The notes beneath the pieces are model-generated. The model did not search any database. It was not told the DNA's origin and saw nothing but the letters and a program-made list of their open reading frames with translations. Source: Dioscorea cayenensis subsp. rotundata (Eukaryota > Streptophyta > Magnoliopsida > Dioscoreales > Dioscoreaceae). Taken from it: a stretch of 64,000 bases of DNA. Positions within the stretch are counted from its first letter, which is position 1. Every line of letters begins with the position of its first letter. Shown piece after piece: positions 39,463 through 51,760 of this stretch. Position numbers and translations under genes: made by a program. Location: assembly GCF_009730915.1 (NCBI RefSeq), contig NC_052490.1, positions 32,612,625-32,676,624 of the forward strand, given 5' to 3'.

Positions 39463-39719
39463 AGGAACCTTGGGCTAGCCAATGGTAAGTTCGGTAACTA
39501 ACCATGGTTGTAAGTGAGAGGTCTTGAGTTTAAATCTCACAGCTTATAATTCATATTAGGGTCTCATGTGAGAGTTCTGTGTGAGGATTGCCTCTCGTTC
39601 TTCCTTCAGGGTTACCATGGCGGGGAAACTATTTTCAGAAAGTCATTCAAGCCACCATAACTGGTGCATCTCTGTACCTGCATGTCCTTTGCTTTGTCAA
39701 CTTTGTTAAAAAAAAAAAA
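39463..39719 (+). mobile_element. Probable tRNA-derived SINE with A-tail
   Basis: A tRNA-like head begins GGAACCTTGGGCTAGCCAAT, with a B-box-like TTGAGTTTAAATCTCAC near 39521-39537. The body has an unrelated, GC-richer middle and ends in an 11-12 base A-run at 39709-39719. A short direct repeat, TAAAATAAA, borders it (about 39454-39462 and 39721-39729). The flanking repeat is low in complexity, so the right edge is uncertain. Confidence 0.6.
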
Positions 39720-39732
39720 CTAAAATAAATGA

Positions 39733-39783
<51 letters not shown>
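39733..39783. repeat. (AAT)n microsatellite
   Basis: About 17 AAT units lie directly behind the SINE tail, where such A-rich tails often seed microsatellites. Confidence 0.9.
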
Positions 39784-39877
39784 TTCTCACACTTTCTTTA
39801 TCTCACTAAAAATACGAGAAGTAAAAAAAAAAAGGAGGCCATTAACGTGAGCTTGGCACGAGATCCACCGCGTCGCC

Positions 39878-42661
39878 ATGCTCGAGAGCACGCTCTCGGC
39901 TCGCCGGGCGCCACCCGGCGCCGAGGAGAACGACGGAGACGATGAATCCAAGACAAGGAAGCACGCTCCTCTCCACTCCCGTCTCAACATGCTCCTCTCC
40001 CCCCGTCTCGGCCCCTTCACCGCCGCAACCACCGCCTCCCCTTCTCCTTGCCTCGCTTTCGCCTTCGCTGTCCCTCTTCTCGTCTGCTTTGCCTTCGTTT
40101 ACGCCTATTTCTCCCGCCCCAGCACCTGTGCTTGTGTCTCCACCCACGACTCGCTCTCCCGCATCGCCTTTCTCGGGGGTGGAAGCCTCGAAGGGCTTGC
40201 CTCCGATTTCGGATCTCTTGGCGTCCCTTGGTGTAGGTTTGATTGCCCTGGATCTTGATTCTTTCGTTTGGTTTGTGGATCTTTGATTCTTTGCGTTGCT
40301 TTGATTGGAGTTTGATCTGGATTCTCCCCCGTTTTTTGGCGTTCATTTTGCATGACTTTGATCCCAATTTCAAGTATTTATCTATTGCATCCATAAAGAT
40401 TGCTTCTTTATTAGCTTGCATTTCGGGTAAATGCTCTGGAAATTATCTTGTGGCCTTCTATTTGCTATATCTCTAGTTATTGCTTCGATTGTTTACCTCC
40501 ATAGAGATCTGATTGTGATTATGAGATCAAACCTGGTTGTTATGTTAGCTGAGCTTGACTGTGCCTCTTTCATATTACTTGCTATGGATTTTTTTGCTAA
40601 TTGTTGTCTTTGGATTAAAGAGATGTAGAGGAATAGCAAACAAAATGGAAAGATTGTAAATTAATAGCTGAAAAATAAAGTTTTGCTTTTCTATCCTTTT
40701 TCTACATCAGTTTTTCTCTATTTTCCATCTAAGGTCAGTCCATAAGAGATTTGATCTTTGTTGATTAAGCTTGGCCATGACTTTTTGCTTGTGTTCGATT
40801 TGATCATTCTTGGATTTTGCTTGAGCTGGGCTTTTATTGTGCTCCCTATCTGCTTTTCATGAACATGCTTGGCATTTGATAGCATAATGCCAACTCTTAC
40901 TTCAATCAATTTTCTTGGCAAAAGGTAGATCTAAACAGGGGAAAATGGTAGAGTGGACTTCAAAGGACCTGCTCAAAGCCCTTGAGGAGTTTGTGCCGAT
41001 CTATGAAACCCGACCTATCCAGAACAACATGTATGGCATGGGATTTGACCATAGCTTTGGGCTTTGGTTCATGGCACGATGGCTTAAGCCGGATCTGATG
41101 ATAGAGAGTGGTGCTTTCAAAGGGCATTCTACATGGGTCCTGCGCCAAGCAAGGCCTGAGACACGCATTATCTCTCTTTCGCCCCGACACCCTGAGAAGT
41201 ATCTGCGGAAGGGACCGGCTTATGTTGATGTGAACTGCACATACTATGCAGGGAAAGATTTTGTGGATTTTGGAAATGTTGACTGGAGAAGTGTTCTAAA
41301 GAAACATCATATCACAGATCTCAGTCGGGTTCTTGTTTTCTTTGATGATCATCAGAATGAACTCAAGAGGTAAACTATTATGTGTGACGATGACTTTCCT
41401 TAATTTGAAATTATTTTGATGAATTGTTTATAGAGGTCACTTGATTTACCATAATTATTCATTTTAAGTGACTTATGCTTCTTGCTAAAAGGTGGTGACA
41501 CACACATCACTTTGCTGATTTTACTTATGCTTGTTATCATGTTTGGTGTCTGATTCATCCCGAAATCTGTTTATGCAGAGTGAAGCAAGCGCTCAAAGCT
41601 GGATTTCAGAATCTTATATTCGAAGATAATTATGACACTGGGACTGGTGATCACTATTCTCTGAGACAGATATGTGATCAGTTTTACATCAGAGGTGTTG
41701 GGGCTTTTCTTTAACTCTAATATCTGATCTTGTGTGTTTATATCTTCTTGCATGGAAGCATTTGCCCCATATGTTCCAGTACTTGTGCTACTTGAAACTT
41801 CTGACAATCACATTCAAGTGGTGCTTTGTCCAGCACTAGTGAAATTGCACAGTTATGTCGATCAGCATATTTTCATAAATCCTGTTTTACCCAGCAACCA
41901 TCCTAGACTTGTTTAGGGGTTATTTTTTCTAATTTCCTTGTTAGATGAAATTGCAGGAAATGACATTTCAGGTATATATTCTGAAATCACAATTAAGATG
42001 AGTTATTATGGAAAGACCGATGGAGTTGTTGAATAACATAATTATAAAGTCACTGTGGCCCTTGAAATGGAATGCAAATATTAAGAGACTTTGTGAAATT
42101 TTATATATCATAAAATACTGGTTTGTGCTTTTGCAGCACCATGCATTGTGAGAGCTAAGGATTTCATTTGTCTATTACAACTCCTTCCACACTAAATCTA
42201 TTGATCGACCTCTCACCTTTTGTTCTGTCCTGTGCATAGGTGGTGGACATTCCTGCTTCAAGGATGGTGATGAAGCTAGGATAAGGATGAAACGGAAGAA
42301 GTTCTGGGACAAGGCTGTGAACATCAATGAACTCTGTGGGCCGGGGGAAGCATGGTGGGGTGTGAGGGGTTACATGCGGGATGATTTTAATCACAGCAAT
42401 AAGGCGATCTCATATGCAGAACATTTTCAGAATAGCAGGTTCATTGAGTCTATTTTAGATGTGTACTGGGAGCTCTCACCAGTGGCCGGCCCATCGCTCA
42501 CCCACCAAACAAGATACGACCCGGCACGGTCCTCTGAACCTATCATTGAAGATGGCCGATTTGGCATGTTTAAGAGGCTTGGTCTAACGAAATTTGATTC
42601 TTCTGTTTTTAATGGATACACACAGATGGTTTATCTTCAGATATCTGCATCCCCATCATGA
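39878..42661 (+). CDS. Type II membrane protein with methyltransferase-like region, function unknown
   Basis: Exons are 39878-40232, 40925-41369, 41579-41694 and 42240-42661, giving 445 residues. The first exon encodes a basic/acidic cytosolic head, one membrane span at about 56-76 (SPCLAFAFAVPLLVCFAFVY) and a short stem, which fits a Golgi or ER type II anchor. The lumenal part resembles a SAM-methyltransferase or cephalosporin-hydroxylase-like fold: LMIESGAFKGHSTWVLRQAR looks like motif I, RIISLSPRHPEKYL like motif II, and RVLVFFDDHQNELKR like the acidic strand. Other striking blocks are NLIFEDNYDTGTGDHYS and LCGPGEAWWGVRGYM. I recall uncharacterised plant proteins of this layout but no assigned reaction, so the catalytic role is inferred. 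Exon 1 is GC-rich and the rest is not. It converges with the oxidase gene; the two stop codons are only about 275 bp apart. Confidence 0.85.
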
Positions 42662-42935
42662 TCATCTAGGAAGAGTATTCAGGTGACTCATTTGAGATCT
42701 ATTAACTAGTTCAATCTGTCATCTTGTTTTGACTATGACTGAAACTCCAGTTGCTGTACATAGATTTTGATCATTTGAATGAATTCACAACATTTAGACG
42801 ATGGAAAGTGCCCTTCTCATAATATCATTCTCTTATTTCTTGTTACAGCATTTCATCTTAAATTATGATTGCAGAATTCCATTATCTTGATTGTGATTGA
42901 AATTTTAAGAACAATGACATCACAAATGCACATCA
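42662..42935. other. Shared 3' spacer of two convergent genes
   Basis: Only about 274 bp separate the stop codons of the membrane protein (+) and the oxidase (-), so their 3' untranslated regions probably overlap or abut. Confidence 0.6.
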
Positions 42936-45790
42936 TCATTCTATAGCGGTAGATGAATATCGACAAACCCTAGCTTCCTGATAAACAAGACCAGGTTTGC
43001 AGAAATATCCATTACTAGGACTACAATGTCGATCCTCTGAACACACACACTGCCCTTCAAGAGCACATCCATCATCTTTATCGGTTACATGTCCCAGCAG
43101 TATCTCCTCAGACCATGAACTGTAAAACACCCCCAGTGGATCTATTTTCTTTCTTGCAGCAATGAACAAACTCATGTACGGATACTTTTCTTGAACTCCC
43201 AGGAATGCAACCTTTCTGTTCTTTGCCCAGTGTGGCCTTGCTCCATGCTTGAAGAATGCCATCTGCTCAACCTCCTCCCAAACATCTTCACTCAACCTCG
43301 GTGTCATGGCGTCATCTGCTCTGAAGTAGTTGAAGTCTACTACAACAGAATCTTCCGGCTGGCCAAGGTACGCCGTTGATCGCTTAACAAAACGTATCAG
43401 CATGCCATTGTAGTTGTCTATGCCACAGAAATTATCTGGATTCAAGTCTCTCAACTTCTTCACATCTCGGATGAAGTCTTTGAACTTTTGAGGTGAGAAA
43501 ATTGCTGTTGTTTCATAGAATATGAGTCCTTTGATCCTTGGATCCCATGCACATGAACTGAGGAGGTCTAGTGATGATGAATATAAACAAGAACCAGATG
43601 TTTGCATCTTGCCTTGATAACCAACAACTGGGTAACCGGTGAATATGATCTTGTTGTTCTTCAGGCCAAAGCCTACAAATTTTTTGGCACTAAGTTCCAT
43701 GCTTGCTAGAGTGCATTTCCCTTTTATGCTCTTTGCCTTCTCTGCTGCTTTCTCTGTTTCAAAAGCAGCACTCAATTTTTCAAAACTATCATACGAAAGA
43801 TCATTTGAGGACTCTCTTATGGTGTCAAGGAAAAGATGAAAACTAATTGTTACTGTTCTCTTATCTCTGTTATTATTAAATGAGAATTGATTAAATTTCA
43901 GTAAAAATGAAATGGTACCTGAGGCTCTAACTGCAGTAGAAGTAAGTGTGGCAGTGGATTGAAAACCAATGAAATCATTGACACCTTCTCCAGGAGTGCT
44001 CATAGGAACTCTATCGTCAATCCTATAAATTGCTTTCTTTTGGGATGGAAACCAACTTATGTCTGCAAACTCATGCTTCTTAGCCAAATCCATGAAATCA
44101 TCTTCAAATGATGAATCATTTTGAAATGAAAACGTTATGCTTCTCTTGAACCTTGGCTCCAACGAAAGTGTCACCTATAAGTTGCAGGCATGAGTTCTCA
44201 TAAACAATAATTTTTGCACTCTCATATGAGAGCTGAAAACTGAGTATTATTGACATTGTTGTCACAATAATGAAGTTGTCAAACACTTTACTCTTATACG
44301 AGAAGTTAAAAAATCAACTCTCTTCTGATATATGATGGAGACCTAACAATAAAAGTGTGTGTGAAATAGTTTGTTTACGTTGTAAAAATATATATATATA
44401 TATATATATATAATATTTACTAGAGTCGTTTATAAATAACAATTCTATATACATCCCTCTATTATCCAACAGTTTCGGATCATTCATTCATGTATACTTT
44501 AACAGCATTCTACACAGTGATGTGCAAAATGAGATGAACAGTGTTAAGAATGGTATCTTTCTAATATATTTTTTTTCCTTACTTTTGCCTTTCTTGTGTG
44601 AACGTCCGTAGAGAATGTATTATATATATATATATATATCGATTTGGTTTTGTTTAAATTTTGGTTAAGCTTTTTGAATGTTATACATCTATGAATAACA
44701 ATTTTAAAAAGATACGCATATGAAAGGTGCAATTTTATGGAGATATATACTTTCAAAATTTTATAAGAATTATATGAACTCAAAATGAAAATACAGTTTC
44801 CCAATCTCATTGAAATAAAATGAGGAAAGAAAACAAAGTTTTTCCAATTTTTTTCCTACTTAGAAAACTTGATAATTGCTAATATTATTCACATAACAAG
44901 CATATATATTTTTTTAACTATGCGTGCGCACATTATTCTTATTTTATTAAATAGAATATACAACCACATAAACATAACCATGAATTAACCGATAAAACTA
45001 AAAAAAGATTAAAATATTCTCATAGAAAGGACTGATTCGTTAAGGATAAATTAATAATAAAAAAATTTTATAGGGATCAAACCAGAATTTTGCACGGTAT
45101 ATATACAAACAAACACGTTTGTAATACCTTGGAGATGGCCGCTATAATCCCGAGAGAAACCCTAGCGGCATCGAAGAGAGGATCGCCGGCGACCACCGTG
45201 ACAACCTTCGCGTATCCTTCCGACCTCCCCGCCGGCACCACCAACCTCATCCCGACCACATGATCGTGCACGGCCCCTCCATTCCCCCACCACGAGCTCC
45301 CATGCGACCCAGTGCTCACCAGCCCTCCAATACTCACCCCTTCCCAGTACGGCGCCGCAACCAGACTCATTCCGGCGGCCTCCACCCGATCTATGAGCGC
45401 CCTGAGGCCAACTCCGGCATCGGCTGTGACTGTTCTTTGGGAGGGATTGATTTCGATATTGGTATTGTATTTGGAGGTGCTTATGAGAAGGGCGTTTGAG
45501 GTGGGATTAGGGCAGGAGAATTTGGGGATTGTGTGGGAGAAGGAGCTGACGAGCTTGATTTTGAGGTTGGATTTGGTGGCCATGGCGATGGCGGCGAGGA
45601 GATCTTGCTCGGAGGTTGGGTAGAGGACGGAGGGGACGGGGCAAGGGTTACGGGTGTTGAAGATGCCGTAGGCGTTGGAGAGAAGGCAGATGGTGGTGTT
45701 GCATTGGATTGGTGGTGATGGTGGGAAGGACATGGTTGTTGTGATGAAGCAAAAGAGGAAGAGAGTGATGGTGATTGTGGTGGTCGCCAT
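42936..45790 (-). CDS. GULLO: L-gulonolactone oxidase-like FAD-linked oxidase
   Basis: Exons in order are 45128-45790, 43919-44174 and 42936-43753, giving 578 residues. The family oxidises aldonolactones such as L-gulono-1,4-lactone toward ascorbate. A signal peptide (about 1-22) points to the secretory route or apoplast. A VAO-type FAD-binding domain follows, with TVTADAGVGLRALIDRVEAA and SIGGLVSTGSHGSSWWGNGG. The C-terminal aldonolactone-oxidase domain has KHGARPHWAKNR, including the conserved HWxK, and a late DPLGVFYSSW. The region 43754-43918 (165 bp) reads open in frame. I call it an intron because it has a GT-AG border in phase 1, is AT-rich, and its removal gives VRASEKAAEKAKSIKGKC, which matches the family. 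If retained it adds 55 residues. The tail is Cys-rich, as in plant GULLO enzymes. The first exon is strongly GC-rich. A telo-box-like GGGTTAGGGTTAGG lies just upstream of the start. Confidence 0.9.
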
Positions 45791-46414
45791 TAAAATGAGG
45801 GTTAGGGTTAGGTTTCCGACGAGACGACGAGGTTGTTGGTTTTGAATTGAAGGGTCTTAATGCATGGATTTCTTTTTGTTTTGGCCTTATTTATTCATTT
45901 ATTTATTTTTTATATATATATTGGATAAATAAGTGAAGAACACTTTCTATTTATTTAAAAGTAGTCAGGATATGCATCAATGTAAATAGCATGTACGTGT
46001 TTATAATTTGTATGGGTTTTGAAGTTTAATTTTGAGTTCTTTTCAAAACGAATACATTAATACATAAAAAAATTTAGTGATAATAGGTAAAAAAATCATT
46101 AGTCTTTTTAGTGGATTTTTAGTGTATTTTTTTATTAGATGATATTATAATGTGTGATATATATATATATATGATTCTTATAGAAGAAAAAGTATTATTT
46201 ATTATAAAAAATAATAATAATTAAGATTTGATTTACAATTAGATTTAGTGTGAATTAAAGTGTTTTAGTTTGGTTTGTCAATTACAAAGTTGGTGTGATG
46301 AATATATAAATTTGGAAAGATTGCTTAGAAGATTTGAAATCATAAACGTTACGAATGGGGGATTGATATTATATATTCATATCATATGTTTCCATGAAGG
46401 AGTATTTCCTTTTT

Positions 46415-46415
<1 letters not shown>

Positions 46416-46459
<44 letters not shown>
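46416..46459. repeat. (ATA)n microsatellite
   Basis: About 14-15 ATA units lie in the intergenic region upstream of the oxidase gene. Confidence 0.95.
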
Positions 46460-46460
<1 letters not shown>

Positions 46461-47921
46461 GGCATGACAAGGGAAAAGATTAGAAGGCCATTAATTATTG
46501 TTGGACTTTTTTTATTCTTTCTTTTGTTCACATTTGCTTGTTAACCAAAAAAACTTGAAAAAAAAAATTTGTTCACATTTCTATGGCACAGGATACTGGT
46601 TTTTCTTCTTTAAAAAGATTTTTTTTTATATTACAAGAATTGATTATTGATCAGTTAAAAAAATTATTATTATCCGTACAATTTTTAAGACAAATGTTTG
46701 CATAAAATCAATTATTTGTTACTCTTGTCTATCTATCTCTTTCACTCCCAATACTATTTTATTGTCTCATTTACTCTATCCATTTCTATATACTCTGTAT
46801 TCTATATTTCTAATAGGTTTATTTTTTAAGAAAAAGTTTTAATATTTTATATTACAAAAAATAATTATATTATGGAATTGGAAGATAAGATTTCATGGAA
46901 GATGATATTGAGCCATTCAAGAAACAACCTGAGGCATCCAAAGCAAGCGAACATCCATCATTATCATTTTATATATGGAACTTAGCTATGATTGTCCTCA
47001 TGTACTTAATTTTGCTTCAAACTATGTACGGTTTTCCATCATTTAAATATGATAGGCAATAGGCATGACATTCAAGCAAACATGTATATATATTATGATA
47101 TGATAATGAAGTTATTGATAAAGTAGTACAAAAAGAATGTGGTGACTTGGTGCCATTCCTTCTTTGGATAATTAAATGGGTGTTTGGTTCCGGATGTGAG
47201 CTCGCAGTGATGGTCCTGATGGAAGTGGTTCACTTCTAAGAACTTTCATGTGAGATTTTAAGTTGCTCTCTATAAATTAGTGATATATTTATTTTTATTA
47301 AAAAAAATTACATGTTGCCTTCAAACCTATATAGTAAGTGGTCCAATTGTAAGTGCGCGCGTGGATTATGTTATGATATATATATATATTATAAAATATC
47401 ATAATGTTAGAATTGTTATTTTATTTATGATGAAGTTTTAAATTATTTTGTTTTATTGTCCTGTATGGAGAAACACAAAACTCTTTTATATATTAAGAAG
47501 AGGGACCATTAAATTAATGAACAAGTGTTTTTGTCCTTAGATTATCAATATTTTTAAAAATATACAAAAAATAAAAAATAAAAGAATGTCCTTATAAATC
47601 ATGTATTAATTTACTGTTCACTTGCAAAATTATAGAATTAATATTATTTTTTTATGGTTTTTAGTTTTTATAAAATATATAATAAATTTTAATTATAATA
47701 AATTTATTTTAATGAAGTGATTTTTGATATTTAATGGTTTTTTCTCTAAAATAATCTAATTCTTTCAGTGTCCCATCTACCAAATTTTAAATTTTAAAAT
47801 AACTACAACTATTAATAAAAATAATAATAATAATAATAATAATAATAACTAGAACTAATTAGTACTCCATATCATCAATTCTACTTCCATCTAATATTTG
47901 TAATCTCACTAGAACTCAACT

Positions 47922-47923
<2 letters not shown>

Positions 47924-47958
<35 letters not shown>
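47924..47958. repeat. (AT)n microsatellite in the RING gene promoter
   Basis: About 17 AT units lie 80 bp before the RING start codon. The matching upstream region of the decayed copy lacks it, so it expanded after the duplication or was lost from the copy. Confidence 0.9.
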
Positions 47959-47959
<1 letters not shown>

Positions 47960-48038
47960 CTATCATCAAACTATAAACTATAAATCACTGATCTATTAGC
48001 TATTGTAATTAGGGCTTTCTCACTGAACTTAACAAACA

Positions 48039-48544
48039 ATGAGTAACGGTGATCATATTGAAACAGTTTATAGGTACAGTCTCCGGTCATCCTACGGATC
48101 ATCAAGGTGGTCACCACCATCTACATTATTCAACAACATCGGCACTGGACAAATAATTACTCCTTTTCTTATTATCAGATATGAATACGAAATCGAAAAT
48201 TATTATTACCATCCTATAAGTTCAGGGTTTTGGATTTCCGATCCCATGACTGTGAGCTCACATGGATATTGTGCTTATGATCTTCTCTTATTTGCAAACA
48301 TATCATCAGCCATGGAAACAATACAAAATATGATAATTGAATCTGATCCCTTCTTTCCTTTGATTGTGCCTTTGGATTGGTGTTACAATTTGGTGAATCA
48401 AGTTGCTCATGAGATCCTGCAGCGAGATATATACCGTTCGGAGAATATTATTTGTCTTGAGTTGGATATTATTATACAAAACCGTATTGTGGATCATATT
48501 GATCATGATGAATATGGCCACAGAGTTGATGAACGTGAAGACAG

Positions 48545-48583
<39 letters not shown>

Positions 48584-48869
48584 GTATGAAGAAATATTTA
48601 TAAATGAGTCTTTTGATGTTGAACAAGAGCATGTTATTCTTAGGCCTGCACCACCGGAGCTTTTGGGGAGTTTGGTGTCGGAGGTGTGTTCGGATGAAAC
48701 TAATATTGGATATCAATGCGTGATTTGTATGGAAGAGTTCATTGTAGGTGCAAAGATACAGCGTTTGCCATGCTCTCATTCTTTTCATGAAAATTGTATT
48801 TTTTGTTGGTTTCAAGATAAAGCTACATGTCCAATTTGTAGATATGGTGAACAATTATATGGTTATTAA
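48039..48869 (+). CDS. RING-H2 finger protein, putative E3 ubiquitin ligase
   Basis: This intronless frame encodes 276 residues. The N-terminal two thirds are not a family I recognise: no signal peptide or clear membrane span, rich in Tyr, Ile and Asp. An acidic linker at about residues 167-185 contains a run of 12 Asp encoded by a GAT microsatellite (48544-48583). The C-terminal RING-H2 at about 227-268 has all eight ligands: CVIC, then 14 residues, CSHSFHENC, then CPIC. The RLPCSH and FHENCI wording matches the large class of soluble RING-H2 ligases rather than ATLs. Genes of this sort are often tandemly amplified in plants, and a decayed copy lies 1.3 kb downstream. The substrate cannot be inferred. 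Confidence 0.85.
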
Positions 48870-50184
48870 TTTATATGGGAGTCAAATTGAAAACTAAGTT
48901 AATGTTTGGTTGAATGTAACTGTAAATACAACAACATATGATGTAATTTAAAATAAATGGATTTCAAAATATAGTACAGTCAAATCCGTTGTTTGGTTAA
49001 ATGTAACAGCAGATGATGTATTATAAGATTTTGTTTTTAATTAAAAAAATTTATAAATTTGAAATTTAAAATAAAATCCTATTAATTTAAAATAAAGTAT
49101 ATGAGAAAGAAGAATAATCAATAGAATATTAATTCAAGAAAAAAAAATAACCAAACCAAAACAAAACCAATATAAATATACATATATATTTGATGGAGTG
49201 GATAAATCATTTTTTTTTTAATAAAAAAATACAATGTCAGCTAAGCAACAATTAAGACCATTTAATAGATAAGATATGATAAAGAGCGGATAGGACATGA
49301 GGACTGGATAGAAGTAACAAAAAATATGGGTAAGACAAATTCATATCTTATCTTTGCATTAATTTGATGTACACTAGAGAAGCCATCAAATAGCATTTTA
49401 TTATCCTATTTTATGTTTAAAATGTATATCATAATAATGATGATAGGATATGATTTGAATTATATAAATTTACAAAATTACTTTATGATATAGTTATATT
49501 ATTTCAAAATTTTTTTTTTTAATCTATCTCCTCGCCGACAGATTTTTCATCACAAACATGGAGTTGGACTATTGAAAGAAGAAGCTATTAAGTAAAACCC
49601 TGATAAATCGAATAAAGAGTAAAAAAATAAATTTGTTAAATGATAAATAAATAAAAAATAATTAAAATTTTGACTTAATACCAACAACTTCTTGTTATGT
49701 TAATATCAAGTTTTACTAATGTGTTCATTTTAGAGAGGAACCAAAATCAACCCTCATAACTTACGCAAACTGAAGGCACATGTAATGTTAAGCTTCGTGA
49801 TACGCTCCACCTCTCTGCACGTTATGACTTTTTTTAAATATGAGACACTTGTCATCTATTTGTAAATAATAATAATAAAAAAAAAATCTTATCCCACTTC
49901 AAAATTATGCCAAACTTAAGAGATTTAAATAAACCTTAGTTATTTAATTTTATTTTAAAATTCAAAATATTTTTTCAATCCTAAACAATCTAAAATTTTT
50001 GAAAAACCTTCAATATCATCATACGTACACCCTAGTTATTTAAATATTTTTTCTTTCAAGTCAAGAACAAATTTAATCCTACACATAATCAATCCTAATT
50101 CATCTAATATTCCTAATCTCACTAGGACTCAATTCCACATCATTAAAACTATAAATTACCACTCTATTACTCACTTAACCAACA
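48870..50184. other. Spacer between the RING gene and its decayed copy
   Basis: No gene is seen. GTTTGGTTnAATGTAAC occurs twice (about 48905 and 48991), a short duplication right after the RING stop. The last 150 bp, from about 50035, resemble the promoter of the intact RING gene (ATCTAATATT, AATCTCACTAG, ACTATAAA), which shows that the duplication included the upstream region. Confidence 0.6.
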
Positions 50185-50981
50185 ATGGCCAGCGATATCG
50201 ATACATACTGGTGCTACCGTCTCCAACCATCCTCCGGATCAACTGGTGATATCACCACCACCACCACCACCACCTCCAACCACCACCTCCGGCACCAAAC
50301 AAACACCTCTTCTTCTTCTCAAATATCAATACTTGACTGAATATATTCATGACAGGGCCCGTTACGGGTTAGGATTTTCAACTTCCGTGACTTTGGGTCC
50401 AAGTGGATACCTGGCTAAAAATCTTGATTTATTTGCAAACAGACCATGTGCCATGTATACACTACTAAACATGATGACCGGAACCGAACTCTGGTCTACC
50501 ATTCCCTCCAATTTCGGCCGTAACATGATCAGACAAATTGGTTATGCCATGTTGGGACATACACGTCCGCGAAATGGTACATATAATCATGTTAAGAATA
50601 TTTGTCTCGAGTTAGATATTATTTTGTATCATCATATATATTGTCTATCACATTGATGATATTGATGATGATGATGAGTATGAAAGGGTTTTAAATGAGT
50701 CCTTTGATGTCGAACAAGCACATGTTGTTCTCCGGCCTGCACCGCCGGAGTTTTTGGAGAGTTTGGTGTCGATCGGAGGTGTGCACGGTTGAAACTAATA
50801 TTGAATATCAATGCATGATTTGCATGGATGAGTTCGTTGTTGGTTCGAAAATTCAACGGTTACCTTGTTCACATTGTTTTCATGAAGATTGTATTTTTTT
50901 GCTGGTTTCGATCTAGATAAGACTACTTGTCCAATTTGTAGATATGGTCATGAACAATACAGTTTATCTGGAGTGGAATAG
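50185..50981 (+). pseudogene. Decayed tandem copy of the RING-H2 gene
   Basis: The copy starts at an ATG in the same context as the intact gene and ends at a TAG after a diverged QYSLSGVE. Recognisable parallel blocks, in order, are a YGLGFSTSVTLGPSGYLAKN segment (intact: SDPMTVSSHGYCAYD), NICLELDIIL, NESFDVEQAHVVLRPAPPE, and the RING itself (YQCMICMDEFVVGSKIQRLPCSH and FHEDCIF). The copy needs frame changes in at least four places: in the Thr/Pro-rich head (about 50220-50340), near 50630-50660 where the long Asp linker is also shortened, near 50770-50785, and at the T-run at 50889-50898 inside the RING. The head has become a CAC/CCA-rich simple repeat. It is very unlikely to make a working ligase. 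Confidence 0.85.
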
Positions 50982-51449
50982 AAAAATTAAGTTTTATTTG
51001 TAATATTAATGAAACATATATGGAATTTAAATTAGATGCTTGTTATTATAGCTGTATATATTTATTTGCGAGTGTTCTAATGAAGATATGTGGGGTTTTA
51101 ATAATATTAGAATTGTTATTTTGTTTATGAAAGAGTTTACAACCATTATTTTTATTTTTAATGTTTTGCATGGTATATTAGTCACAAACATATTAAGAAG
51201 AGGACCAACAAATTAATAAAGTGGAAATTGCCAAAAACACCTTGTAAGTTTGCAATATTCAAAAAAACACCCGATTAGTTTTTGCTGACTCAAAAAGCCC
51301 CTTCCTTTTGAATCTGATGATTTTTTTAAACCCCCAGACATCTAATAGTGATTGATAGAGTTAATTTGGAATTTTTTTGGATGAAATTGTCCCTTGCGTG
51401 GGAAGTTATGGCAAGTGTAGAGGGGTTTGACTATAATGCCCTTTGGAGT

Positions 51450-51760
51450 ACGATGAGTTTCTATTTGAAAAATGAAGCTTCTATTTAAAATATGAGGTAT
51501 GAGGTTACATTTTAAAAAAATGAGTTTCTTGTTTAAAAAAATGAGTTTTCTATTTAAAAAAATGAGTTTTTGTTTAAAAAAATTGAGTTTTTCGTTTTAA
51601 GAAATGAGTTTTCTGTTTAAGAAAAGAGGTTTTACATTTAAAAAAATGAGGTCTCTGTTTAAGAAATGAGTTTTTCGTTTAAGAAATGAGTTTTCGTTTA
51701 AGAAATGAGGGTTTTGTTTAAAAAAATGAGGTCTCTGTTTAAGAAATGAGTTTTTTTGTG
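51450..51760. repeat. GTTTAAGAAATGAG minisatellite, main block
   Basis: Irregular tandem units of about 17-22 bp have the core TTTAAgAAATGAGTTTTCTG, with A-run length changes. Further blocks of the same unit lie at about 52381-52465, 53075-53150 and 53340-53510, always next to the ends of the GC-rich copies. The array belongs to the Mutator-like element. Confidence 0.8.

Larger units (their letters stand above)
45791..48038. other. AT-rich spacer between the oxidase and the RING gene
   Basis: No gene is seen. It holds an (ATA)n run at 46416-46459, an (AAT)n run near 47818-47849 and a (TA)n run at 47924-47958. The segment near 47400-47590 resembles sequence flanking the decayed RING copy (51105-51220 and 53702-53765), so it belongs to the locus duplication. 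A TA-rich stretch precedes the RING start. Confidence 0.6.

Noticed and set aside
48306-48854. A 182-codon minus-strand frame opposite the RING gene
   Set aside because: It is antisense to the RING-H2 coding sequence. Its Ile run is the complement of the GAT repeat.
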